A stretch of 39,903 nucleotides of DNA from JAFGJQ01 sp964586145 (GTDB lineage: Bacteria > Planctomycetota > Phycisphaerae > UBA1845). The notes beneath the pieces are model-generated. The model was not told where the DNA came from. It worked only from the letters and a program-made list of their open reading frames with translations, and searched no databases. The translations under genes and the position numbers were made by a program. Location: assembly GCA_964586145.1 (NCBI GenBank), contig CAZPHH010000044.1, positions 1 through 39,903 on the forward strand, given 5' to 3'. Positions 8,857-16,721 of the stretch are shown in pieces; the stretch's first letter is position 1, and each line of letters begins with the position of its first letter.

Positions 8857-10828
8857 CGTTGGCCCCCCCTGCCCTGCTGACCTGCGGTTGGCCCTCTCCC
8901 AGCCTTCGGGCGAGGCGCTCGGCCGCCTCCCGTCCATCCACGCGACCGGCAGACTCGCGGATCAGCCGCCCGGTCAAACTGCGGAGCCGAGCTGCGGGGC
9001 TGCGGAACGGCGTCTGCCGCGTCCGACCCGCCAGGTCCGCCACCCGGCGATCCAATTCCGCTCCAGTCACCGGACGGTGCATCTGTGCCTGCAAGAGGTT
9101 GGCCATGGACCGCTCCTCCGGCAGCAGTTGAAGCCACCCGGTGAGGACCTGCAGAACACCCGCCCGCGTCAGTTGCCCCTCCGCGTGAGCGCCAAACACT
9201 TCGAACACATCCGCATCGCTCAGGGCGGCCGGGGCCAGCCCATCGCGGCGTAGCGCCTTGAATCGCTGCACCAGCACGACTCCGGCAAACACGGGATCGA
9301 CGCCCAGTTCCACCACAATCCGCTGGAACAACTCCGCCCACGACGACACACACAGCGGCTCAATCACGTCCTCCGGGAGCCCGAGCGAGCGGTACCACTC
9401 CTGCCGCTCCCACACCCGCACAGGCAGGGTTTCGTGGATGCGATCCAGCCGATCCGCCGTGATGGCCATGGGCGGCAGGTCCGTGTCCGGGTACATGCGC
9501 TCCGCCCCGGGCAACACTCGCTCGAAACCCGTCGTTCCGTCCTTGAAAGCCTGGCGGGTGTCGTTGGGGATGCCCTGGGTGGCCGCACGGGCCCGGATGA
9601 CGATCTCGTCACACGCGGTCCGCACGTCCGCCGGGCTCCCCCAGACCAGAATCAACGCATCCTGCTCACCCCGGTTCGTCCGCTTGCCCAGGTCCTTCCA
9701 GTCGCGGACGGCCAGCAGATCGGCCGCCGTGTCGGAGTGCACGAGGTTCGGCAGCCTGGAGAGACAGGCGATCACGCGGACACGGTCGGAGAACTCCTTG
9801 GCAAAGGTGGTGTGCTCCTGCGTCGGATGATTCAGGAGCCCGGCGAAGCCCCTCAGCCGCACGCACCGGACCCGATGCCCCTGCTGGATCGCCTCACGGA
9901 TGGGCGGGTAGTTCGTGCGGGCAATCTGCCGCGTCACGTCAAACGCCGCCGACTCAAACGTGTCCGGGGTCACGCCGCGCCGCTTCAGTTCGTCGCGGAT
10001 GTGAAGCAGCGCGCACTGCCGCATGGCCTCGTTGTACACCAGCAGCGGGATGCGCGAAATCTGCGGGACGCCCTTGATCTCCACTCGCGTGCCGCCCCGC
10101 ACACTGACGTTCACGTCCTCCCGGCCGGCGCCGTAGCCCGTCCGCACCCTGCCTGTGCTCCGGCAGACAAGCCGGATGATCTGGCACACCTCCGCAATCT
10201 CCTGGGGCGTGCGCATGTCCGGCTCCGTCACCGCCTCGATCAGCGGCATGCCCAGTCGGTCCGTCAGGAGCACCCGGTCATGCCCCTCGTCCGACACCTC
10301 TCGGCACGAGTCTTCCTCGAGCGAGAGCTGCCTCATGCCGATGCGCCGGCCGCGGTACGGAATCCAGCCGTCCACGCCGAGGATTGCCGTCCGCTGAAAC
10401 CCCGTGGGGATGGACCCGTCCAGATACTGCTTGCGGGCGATGTGCATCTCACCGACGATGTTCAGATTCAGCAGCAGAGAAATCTCCAGGGCAATGTCCA
10501 CCGCCTCCTCATCCGGGAAAAACGGCGGCGTGTCGTCGATCTCGTACGTGCACACGGTCGCATGATGGATGCGGTAGAAGATGTTCTTCCGCGTCTTTTT
10601 CTCCATCAGGGCGGTGCCGTCGTACTCGCCCAGTTCCGAGAGCGTAGGCCGCATGTGGCGCAGCACCTCGCAGTCGTATTCGCTGCTGTAGCGGCCGGCC
10701 GGACAGCGGCAGAACAGCTTCCGCCGCGTCTGGAGCTGCTGATGCACCTCCAGCCCGCCCATCAGCCCGATGGCCGCGTAGTCCTCGGCCGTCATTTCGT
10801 CGTAGGACTTGAAGACAGAAGAACCCAT
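8849..10828 (-). CDS. gatE: Glu-tRNA(Gln) amidotransferase subunit E
   Basis: GatE binds and activates Glu-tRNA(Gln) and amidates it with ammonia from GatD. The 659 residues show the GatB/GatE cradle: GLMGGLEVHQQL at 21-32, LFCRCP at 38-43, a D-x-GSIPTGFQRTAI segment near 137-149 and SLEEDSCR near 169. A region at about 275-425 corresponds to the AspRS-like insertion that separates GatE from GatB. RMYPDTDLPP at 444-453 is a GatE signature. The last 100 residues form a YqeY-like tail. The ATG at 10828 gives the usual start (GSSVFKSYDEMTAEDY). It lies 66 bases after glnA and overlaps gatD, so the three form an operon. GatB is ruled out by the insertion and by pairing with gatD. Confidence 0.93.
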   Translation of the reverse strand: MGSSVFKSYDEMTAEDYAAIGLMGGLEVHQQLQTRRKLFCRCPAGRYSSEYDCEVLRHMRPTLSELGEYDGTALMEKKTRKNIFYRIHHATVCTYEIDDTPPFFPDEEAVDIALEISLLLNLNIVGEMHIARKQYLDGSIPTGFQRTAILGVDGWIPYRGRRIGMRQLSLEEDSCREVSDEGHDRVLLTDRLGMPLIEAVTEPDMRTPQEIAEVCQIIRLVCRSTGRVRTGYGAGREDVNVSVRGGTRVEIKGVPQISRIPLLVYNEAMRQCALLHIRDELKRRGVTPDTFESAAFDVTRQIARTNYPPIREAIQQGHRVRCVRLRGFAGLLNHPTQEHTTFAKEFSDRVRVIACLSRLPNLVHSDTAADLLAVRDWKDLGKRTNRGEQDALILVWGSPADVRTACDEIVIRARAATQGIPNDTRQAFKDGTTGFERVLPGAERMYPDTDLPPMAITADRLDRIHETLPVRVWERQEWYRSLGLPEDVIEPLCVSSWAELFQRIVVELGVDPVFAGVVLVQRFKALRRDGLAPAALSDADVFEVFGAHAEGQLTRAGVLQVLTGWLQLLPEERSMANLLQAQMHRPVTGAELDRRVADLAGRTRQTPFRSPAARLRSLTGRLIRESAGRVDGREAAERLARRLGEGQPQVSRAGGANGE

Positions 10829-10894
10829 GCGATCCCCGCTCTTCAGACGCCGTGCATCGCCCCACGATCGGGCGGAAACGACCACGGTACCGAT

Positions 10895-12313
10895 TCAGCA
10901 ATCCAGATACAACGGGTACTCGTATGGATGGGGCCGGACGGCGATCTCGTCCGTCTCCTCCCGGCGTTTGGCCGCGATCCAGTTTCCCACGAAACTCTCG
11001 GGAACCACCTCGCCGCGGGTCAGAAACGCGTGGTCGGCCGCCAGCACGTCCAGCGCGTCATACAAGGTCCGCGGAAGCGGCGCGATCTTGCGGACGAACT
11101 CCTCGTTCTGCCGGGCGATGTCCACATCGAACGGGCCAAAGTGACCGGCGGCGACGTCCACGCGGGTCTCGATCCCGTCCAGACCGGCCATCAGCATGGC
11201 GGCCAGAGTCAGGTAGATGTTGCCCGTGAAGTCCGGCGGGCGGTACTCGATCCGCTTCTCCGCCGGCGACACGGCGTACCGCGGCACGCGGATGGCGGCG
11301 GACCGATTGGCCAGGGAGAAGAACAGGTTTACCGGGGCCTCGAAGCCGGGGTCCAGGCGTCTGAACGAGTTGGTGGAAGGGTTGGTCAGGCCGGTCATCG
11401 CACGGCCGTTTTTGAGCAGCCCGCCGATGTAGTGCAGTGCCAGGTCGCTGAGGTTGGCGTAGTTCCGCTCGGCCCGATCGTAGAACAGGGGCTGGCCGCC
11501 CTTGTCCAGCTTCTGATGCACGTGCATTCCGTTGCCCGCTTCGCCGAACAGGGGTTTCGGCATGAACGTGGCCAGCTTGTTCCGGCGCCGGGCGACGTTC
11601 TTGACCACGTACTTGATGATCATCGCCTGGTCGGCGGCCCGCATCAGGGGCGCCAGCCCCACCTCGATCTCGCACTGGCCCGGGGCGCCCACTTCGTGAT
11701 GGTGGTATCGCACGCAGATGCCCATTTGCTCCAGCGTCAGGGCAATCTCCGAGCGAAGGTCGTGCAACTGGTCCGACGGCGGGCAGCGCAGGTAGCCCCG
11801 CTTCCGCGGAATGGGCGGCGTGCTGCCGTCGTTGGCCACTTCGGCCGAGTGGATCTCCACATGCACGTCGTACGGCTCGGTGACCACGTCCACCCGGTCA
11901 AACACGTGGAACTCGAACTCCGGGGCCATCAGGGCCTCGTCCGCGATGCCGCGGGATCGCATCCAGTCCACCGCCCGCTTCGCGATGCTCCGCGGGTCGG
12001 ACGGGTAGGGCGTCTTCGTGTCGGCCGTAACCGTGCTGCAGACGAAGCTCAGCGTCGGCAACTCCGCGAACGGGTCCATGAAGCCGGTTTCCGGCTCCGG
12101 CAGAGCCGCGACATCCCCGCTCTCGACGCTTGTGAATCCTGACCCGGAGGAACCGTCGTACCCCACGCCCTCCTCGAAGTGTTCCTGCGTAAAATTCCGC
12201 GCCGGGATCGTGATATGGAGCCATTGCCCGGCGATCCCCGCCACTTTCAGGTCAACCATCGCCACTTCGTGGTCGGCGGCGTATTTCAATGCCTCACGGA
12301 CCGATGCGAACAT
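10895..12313 (-). CDS. glnA: Glutamine synthetase, type I
   Basis: This cytoplasmic enzyme makes glutamine from glutamate, ammonia and ATP. The 472 residues carry the GSI motifs in order: YDGSSGSGF, APEFEFHVFD, GQCEIEVG, NGMHVHQKL, NPSTNSFRRL, NRSAAIRVP and KRIEYRPPDFTGN. The C-terminus ends PHPYEYPLYLDC, as in bacterial GSI. Where enteric GSI has the adenylylation site NLYDLPPEE, this protein appears to read FDVDIARQNEEF, with no Tyr, so it is unlikely to be controlled by adenylylation. A strong ribosome site, GGAGGT (complement of 12320-12325), sits six bases before the ATG at 12313. It is the first gene of glnA-gatE-gatD, which suggests that glutamine supply and its use in tRNA amidation are co-expressed. 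Confidence 0.95.
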   Translation of the reverse strand: MFASVREALKYAADHEVAMVDLKVAGIAGQWLHITIPARNFTQEHFEEGVGYDGSSGSGFTSVESGDVAALPEPETGFMDPFAELPTLSFVCSTVTADTKTPYPSDPRSIAKRAVDWMRSRGIADEALMAPEFEFHVFDRVDVVTEPYDVHVEIHSAEVANDGSTPPIPRKRGYLRCPPSDQLHDLRSEIALTLEQMGICVRYHHHEVGAPGQCEIEVGLAPLMRAADQAMIIKYVVKNVARRRNKLATFMPKPLFGEAGNGMHVHQKLDKGGQPLFYDRAERNYANLSDLALHYIGGLLKNGRAMTGLTNPSTNSFRRLDPGFEAPVNLFFSLANRSAAIRVPRYAVSPAEKRIEYRPPDFTGNIYLTLAAMLMAGLDGIETRVDVAAGHFGPFDVDIARQNEEFVRKIAPLPRTLYDALDVLAADHAFLTRGEVVPESFVGNWIAAKRREETDEIAVRPHPYEYPLYLDC

Positions 12314-12540
12314 GCCTGTACCTCCAAGTCTTCCCCATACCCGCCAGCCCCCTTGCCGATTCGGTCTCCGAAGCACCTTTCATGCCACGGCCGCGCATCG
12401 TATGCGTACGGGCCCCCACGCACACGGCCCCGGAACGGCGTACCGCCCGACCGCCATATCCGGTACCATACACAGGGAGCCGTGTCATCGCGACAGGCGG
12501 TGTGGACAAGCCGGGCCTGCGTCTCTGACTGATCAAGCGA

Positions 12541-13407
12541 ATGGCCACCTGTTTCTTCGTCAGCGATCTCCACGGGCGGACGAGTCGGTACGAGCGGCTC
12601 CTGCATGCCATCGAGCGCGAGCGGCCGGAGGCCGTCCTCCTGGGTGGCGATCTGCTGCCCATCGAACTGCCGCCCCTTCGCGATGGGCCGCCGCGTCAGC
12701 CGGAGTTCATCCGTGATTTCCTGGTCCCCCGGCTGCGGGCCCTTCGCCAGCGACTGGGGCCAAACGCCTATCCTCGCGTGTTCCTGATCCTCGGAAACGA
12801 CGACAGCCGGTCCGAAGAACCCGCGGTCCTGGCCGCCGCCGACCAAGGGGTGTGGGAATACATTCACGGCCGGCGATCCATGCTGGGCGACCGCGACGTC
12901 TACGGCTACGCCTGCATCCCGCCCAGCCCCTTCACGCTCAAGGACTGGGAGCGCTACGACGTGTCGCGGTACGTCGATCCCGGCTCCATCAGCCCGGAAG
13001 AGGGCCGTCACACCGTCCCGGTCGATCGCCGGGACATCCGCCACGGAACCATTACGAAGGATCTGGACGCCCTCGTGGGCGGCCGGAGTGTGGAGCGAGC
13101 CATCTTCCTCTTCCACACACCACCGCACGACACGCACCTGGACCGGGCCGCCCTGGACGACCGAACGGTGCATCACGTGCCTGTGGACGTCCACATCGGC
13201 AGCGTCGCGGTGCGTCGATTCATCGAGCAGCGCCAGCCCTGGATTTCCCTGCACGGGCACGTCCACGAATCGGCACGCCTGACCGGGCACTGGCGTCAGC
13301 AGATTGGCGAGACGCGGTGCTTCTCTGCCGCGCACGATGGACCGGAGCTGGCCCTGGTCCGCTTTGATCCGGACGATCCGGATTCCGCAACACGAACCCT
13401 GCTATAA
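12541..13407 (+). CDS. Calcineurin-like metallophosphoesterase
   Basis: The 288 residues contain the blocks of the calcineurin-like phosphoesterase fold: SDLHGR (D9, H11), LLGGDLLP, LILGNDDS, LFHTPPHDTHLD and SLHGHVHES, giving a full two-metal site. There is no signal peptide or membrane segment, so it is probably a cytoplasmic phosphodiesterase or phosphatase of unknown substrate. Its start is 227 bases from the divergent glnA start. Its TAA and the TAG of the convergent gene at 13402 overlap by six bases (13402-13407). No clear ribosome site is visible before the ATG at 12541. Confidence 0.88.
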   Translation: MATCFFVSDLHGRTSRYERLLHAIERERPEAVLLGGDLLPIELPPLRDGPPRQPEFIRDFLVPRLRALRQRLGPNAYPRVFLILGNDDSRSEEPAVLAAADQGVWEYIHGRRSMLGDRDVYGYACIPPSPFTLKDWERYDVSRYVDPGSISPEEGRHTVPVDRRDIRHGTITKDLDALVGGRSVERAIFLFHTPPHDTHLDRAALDDRTVHHVPVDVHIGSVAVRRFIEQRQPWISLHGHVHESARLTGHWRQQIGETRCFSAAHDGPELALVRFDPDDPDSATRTLL

Positions 13408-16400
13408 TCCCGCAGGGGCATGGTCCCCGGGCAACTCCCGCAACACGTCCTTGCCCAGGGGCAGCGGCCGCGCGGCGTCCGTGACCGCCCCGATCTTGGC
13501 CGCATAACTCGTCCGGTTGGCGATGTCCTCGTCGGTTACGAAATGCACGTCCAGCAACCCGTCTGTCTTGTATCCCGACCGCAGGTAGTTCAGCTCGCTG
13601 AGGCACAGACTCCAACCCCGGAACCATCGCTCAAGCCCCTCTCGCTGCTGGGCCGTGCCCCGGAAATGCACGAGCAGATCGATGTCGCTGGCCGGCCCCG
13701 CCGTCGCGTTCTTGGTGCTTCCGAACACGAACAGCCCATCCACGCCGTATTCCGCCGGATCAAGCCGTGCCGCAATGCGTTCGGCCATTCGCAGCCGCCA
13801 CCGCCAGTCCTGCCCGCTGGGCGTCTCGACGGGCCGCTCGCTCTCTTCGGGGAGGCCGGCGGGCTCGCTGGGCGTGACCAAGTAGCCCAGGGCCTGGTCG
13901 AGTTCGGCGTTCATCAGCACGCGCAACACCTGGCCGTCCGTGGACTTCGGCACGTCAATGACGCGGATCGTGTCCGCCAGGTACGCATAGTCGGGCGCGA
14001 GATCGGCCAGGATGTTCGCCGATTTCAGCAGGAAGGTGTCGTTGAACACCACGTCCGCCTCATCCGGATACAGCGGCAGATACCAAATGGACGACTCGAC
14101 CAAATCCTGGAAGAAGTGCGTGCCGAACGACAGGTCCGGCGTGTAGTCGCCCTTCTTGCGGGCCACCTCGATCAGCATGGCGGTGTTGTTGATCGCCGAA
14201 TACGTCACGCGCACGCCCAGCTTGATGTCGCCCCGGCTGCCCCAGCGCCCCGGGCCGATCAGAATGAACTGCCGCTTGGGCAGCATCTTGTTCAGCACGC
14301 TCACGGCCCGACCTACGGCGGCCAGATCATCCAGATTGCCGAGCCGGCCGTACGCATCCGGGTCCACGTACACAACGTGTGTGATATCCGGCACCACGGC
14401 GTTGCTTACGTACCGGTTGGCCGTGAACAGCACCCGCTCGGAGGAAACGTCGCGGGGGATGGGTGTCGGCCGGCAGTGGCGGCCCGGCGTCTGGGCCCGA
14501 CACTGAAGCAGGTAGATGTCCTTGCCGTCCGACGCGAACTCAATGTCCACCGGACTGCCGATCTCCTCCTGGAGGAGGTTCAGCAGCGCGTGCATCTGCT
14601 TGAGGAACGGGGTTCGGGTCAGCAGGCCCTCGAAGGTCACCACCAGGTCGTCTCGTTCAAAGTCGACCTGTCCCAGCATGGGCTGCCGCAGGCGACCGTG
14701 GTCAAACCGCGAGACGAGCTGTTCCGCGCGGGGCAGCTCCGCTCCGCATTCCCTCAGAAAATCCTCAATCGCCACCGTCTCGAACGCCTGCGTCTCCAGG
14801 TTGATGACGTCCACGTACCGCGGAGCGTAGCGAACGGTTTCCTCGGGCGTGCTGTTGGCCCGCAGACCCGGTCGGCCCGGTGATACCAGAATCGGATAGT
14901 CGTCGCCGAGTCGGTCGACCGCACGGGTGCCCATCCCCGGCACCAGGCGGATCAACCCGTCCTCCCGCTTGATTCGCGGCGACCAGCGATACTCGTTGTA
15001 GCTGAACGCCACCCCCGCGAACGCGGGCAGGAAGTACTTTCCGACGTGCGTGCCCACGACCTCCTGGATCATGATGCCCATCCCCTCCTGGAAGTCCAGG
15101 AGGTTCCGCTCCGCCCGGTACTCGATCGGATCGGGAGCAAACGTGCTGGAATAAATCTCCGCGATCGCGTCTAGCAGCTCGTGCATCCGTTGCCGCTTCT
15201 TGCCCTGATTGGCCAGAAACAGGCTCTTGTACTTACCCGAAAACGCCGCCCCGAACCGGTCCTCCAGCAGGCTCGAGCTCCGCACGATGAGCGGCCGGCG
15301 TCCGAAGCCGTCCAGGGCCAGCGAGAGCCCCTTAATGATGTCCGACGAGAACTGGGAGTGCTTGAACACCTGCACGATGTCCGAGTACTCCTGCCGCACC
15401 TGGTCGATGTCCTTGTACTTCTGCGAGAAGACGTCCTCCAGGTGGTTGCAGTAGACGAAGTTGTGCATGCCGTCCGAGGTGATGTACCACGTCTTGGGCG
15501 TTTTCAGGGCGCCGTACTGCTCCGTCTCCGTCCAGTGTCGCCTGAGGATCTGCCTCGCCAGGAACAGGCCGGCGCCCTTGCCGCCGATCGTGCCGTGCCC
15601 TTTCGTCGGGAAGATCATGCGCTGCATCAGGTCATGAAAATCCTTGATGTCGACGTAGTTCTTCGCGACATTGATGTACTCAAGCTGGTCCGACAGGAAC
15701 CGCCGCACCAGCGAGACCCGCACTCCCTTCATCGTGCTGGTGGACAGCTCCACTTCGCCGTGAGAGGCATGCTGGTATCGGGCGATGGCGTCCCCCACCT
15801 CGCTCAGCGCGGTATGGTAATTCTCCAGCGAGTTGATCAGAAACGCCGCCCGGTCCTGCTTGATCCACTTGTGAATGCAGGACACGATCTCCCCGTCGCT
15901 GAGGTGAGCCGAGGCCACTCGGAAGGTCTCGCTCACCAGTTCGTCCAGAGTGGCCGGCGTGCCCGCTCGCCGCGGCCGGTTCGCCTCCAGGAGAAGCGAA
16001 TCCTGGTCGGCCCGGCTGGCCACCCCGAAGTAGCGCAGCAGGACCCCCGCCTCCTTCACGCCGGCCCAGCACAGATGGTTGATCATCTTGCGCGTCACCC
16101 GCATCAGCAGGCTCTGGTCCGTCCGCTCCAGCAGAGACAGAATCACCGCCCACTCATACGTCGACGGACCCGACACCTTCTGCTGCGCCGCCCGCCACTC
16201 CGCCATCTCCCCCAGCAACCGACGCTGCGTCACGCAACTGCCCAACCGCTCCGCGATGGTGTCGATCAGCTTCCGTTCGTCCCTCAGAAACGGGCCCTCG
16301 TCCTCAAACGGCGTCAGTTCGTTGTATGAGACCTCCAGCATTCCCACGCGCTCGCCCAGCGATTCAATCGCCGCCGTCATCGCCCACGGCGAATCGACGT

Positions 16401-16626
16401 ACCCCTCCGTCTCATACGTCTGGTCCCCGTACCGGATGCGAGCCTGGCAGGCCTCCGAGTACTGCCACCCCGTGGGAATCGTCGCAATCACCGCCTGAAA
16501 CACCCCGCCCAGCGACTCGTTCGAGTCGGCCAGGATGTCCTCGATCGTGTAGATGCAGTCCAACTCCTTCGCCCGCTCCTTGAGCGAACGCAGGATGCTC
16601 TCCACCGTCTCGTCACGCTGCTCCAT
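13402..16626 (-). CDS. GAF-like / PPDK_N (PEP-pyruvate binding) / nucleotidyltransferase fusion protein
   Basis: The 1074 residues have three recognisable parts. Residues about 5-165 look like the GAF-type sensor found in some histidine kinases (LKERAKELDCIYTIEDI, IPTGWQY, EGPFLRDERKLIDTIAERL). Residues about 340-710 are a PPDK N-terminal ATP-grasp domain (TIGGKGAGLFLARQIL, LIVRSSSLLEDRFG, MIQEVVGTHVG, ending LLQCRAQTPG). Residues about 710-915 are a segment with ILIGPGRWGS and FGTHFFQDLV that the neighbouring PPDK_N protein shares. Near 965 is a minimal nucleotidyltransferase motif, VFGSTK then SDIDLLVHF. The phospho-His and PEP-utiliser domains of true PEP synthase or PPDK are absent, so it cannot be a standard dikinase. 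GGGGGAGG lies upstream of the ATG at 16626. Function unknown; I infer a regulator or modifying enzyme. Confidence 0.75.
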   Translation of the reverse strand: MEQRDETVESILRSLKERAKELDCIYTIEDILADSNESLGGVFQAVIATIPTGWQYSEACQARIRYGDQTYETEGYVDSPWAMTAAIESLGERVGMLEVSYNELTPFEDEGPFLRDERKLIDTIAERLGSCVTQRRLLGEMAEWRAAQQKVSGPSTYEWAVILSLLERTDQSLLMRVTRKMINHLCWAGVKEAGVLLRYFGVASRADQDSLLLEANRPRRAGTPATLDELVSETFRVASAHLSDGEIVSCIHKWIKQDRAAFLINSLENYHTALSEVGDAIARYQHASHGEVELSTSTMKGVRVSLVRRFLSDQLEYINVAKNYVDIKDFHDLMQRMIFPTKGHGTIGGKGAGLFLARQILRRHWTETEQYGALKTPKTWYITSDGMHNFVYCNHLEDVFSQKYKDIDQVRQEYSDIVQVFKHSQFSSDIIKGLSLALDGFGRRPLIVRSSSLLEDRFGAAFSGKYKSLFLANQGKKRQRMHELLDAIAEIYSSTFAPDPIEYRAERNLLDFQEGMGIMIQEVVGTHVGKYFLPAFAGVAFSYNEYRWSPRIKREDGLIRLVPGMGTRAVDRLGDDYPILVSPGRPGLRANSTPEETVRYAPRYVDVINLETQAFETVAIEDFLRECGAELPRAEQLVSRFDHGRLRQPMLGQVDFERDDLVVTFEGLLTRTPFLKQMHALLNLLQEEIGSPVDIEFASDGKDIYLLQCRAQTPGRHCRPTPIPRDVSSERVLFTANRYVSNAVVPDITHVVYVDPDAYGRLGNLDDLAAVGRAVSVLNKMLPKRQFILIGPGRWGSRGDIKLGVRVTYSAINNTAMLIEVARKKGDYTPDLSFGTHFFQDLVESSIWYLPLYPDEADVVFNDTFLLKSANILADLAPDYAYLADTIRVIDVPKSTDGQVLRVLMNAELDQALGYLVTPSEPAGLPEESERPVETPSGQDWRWRLRMAERIAARLDPAEYGVDGLFVFGSTKNATAGPASDIDLLVHFRGTAQQREGLERWFRGWSLCLSELNYLRSGYKTDGLLDVHFVTDEDIANRTSYAAKIGAVTDAARPLPLGKDVLRELPGDHAPAGL

Positions 16627-16721
16627 CACACGCGCCTCCCCCGGACGCACCGCCCGCCCGGGTCCTTTCGCACCGAGTCTACCACGATGCCGGCCCCGGG
16701 AAAAACCGCGACACACCGCGG

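Noticed and set aside
8849..10828. GatB of a GatCAB enzyme
   Set aside because: The AspRS-like insertion, the RMYPDTDLPP motif and the overlapping gatD identify GatE.
9434..12142. Long open frame of about 900 codons on the plus strand
   Set aside because: It lies antisense to gatE and glnA, is rich in His, Arg and Val from GC-rich codon mirroring, and shows no domain motif.
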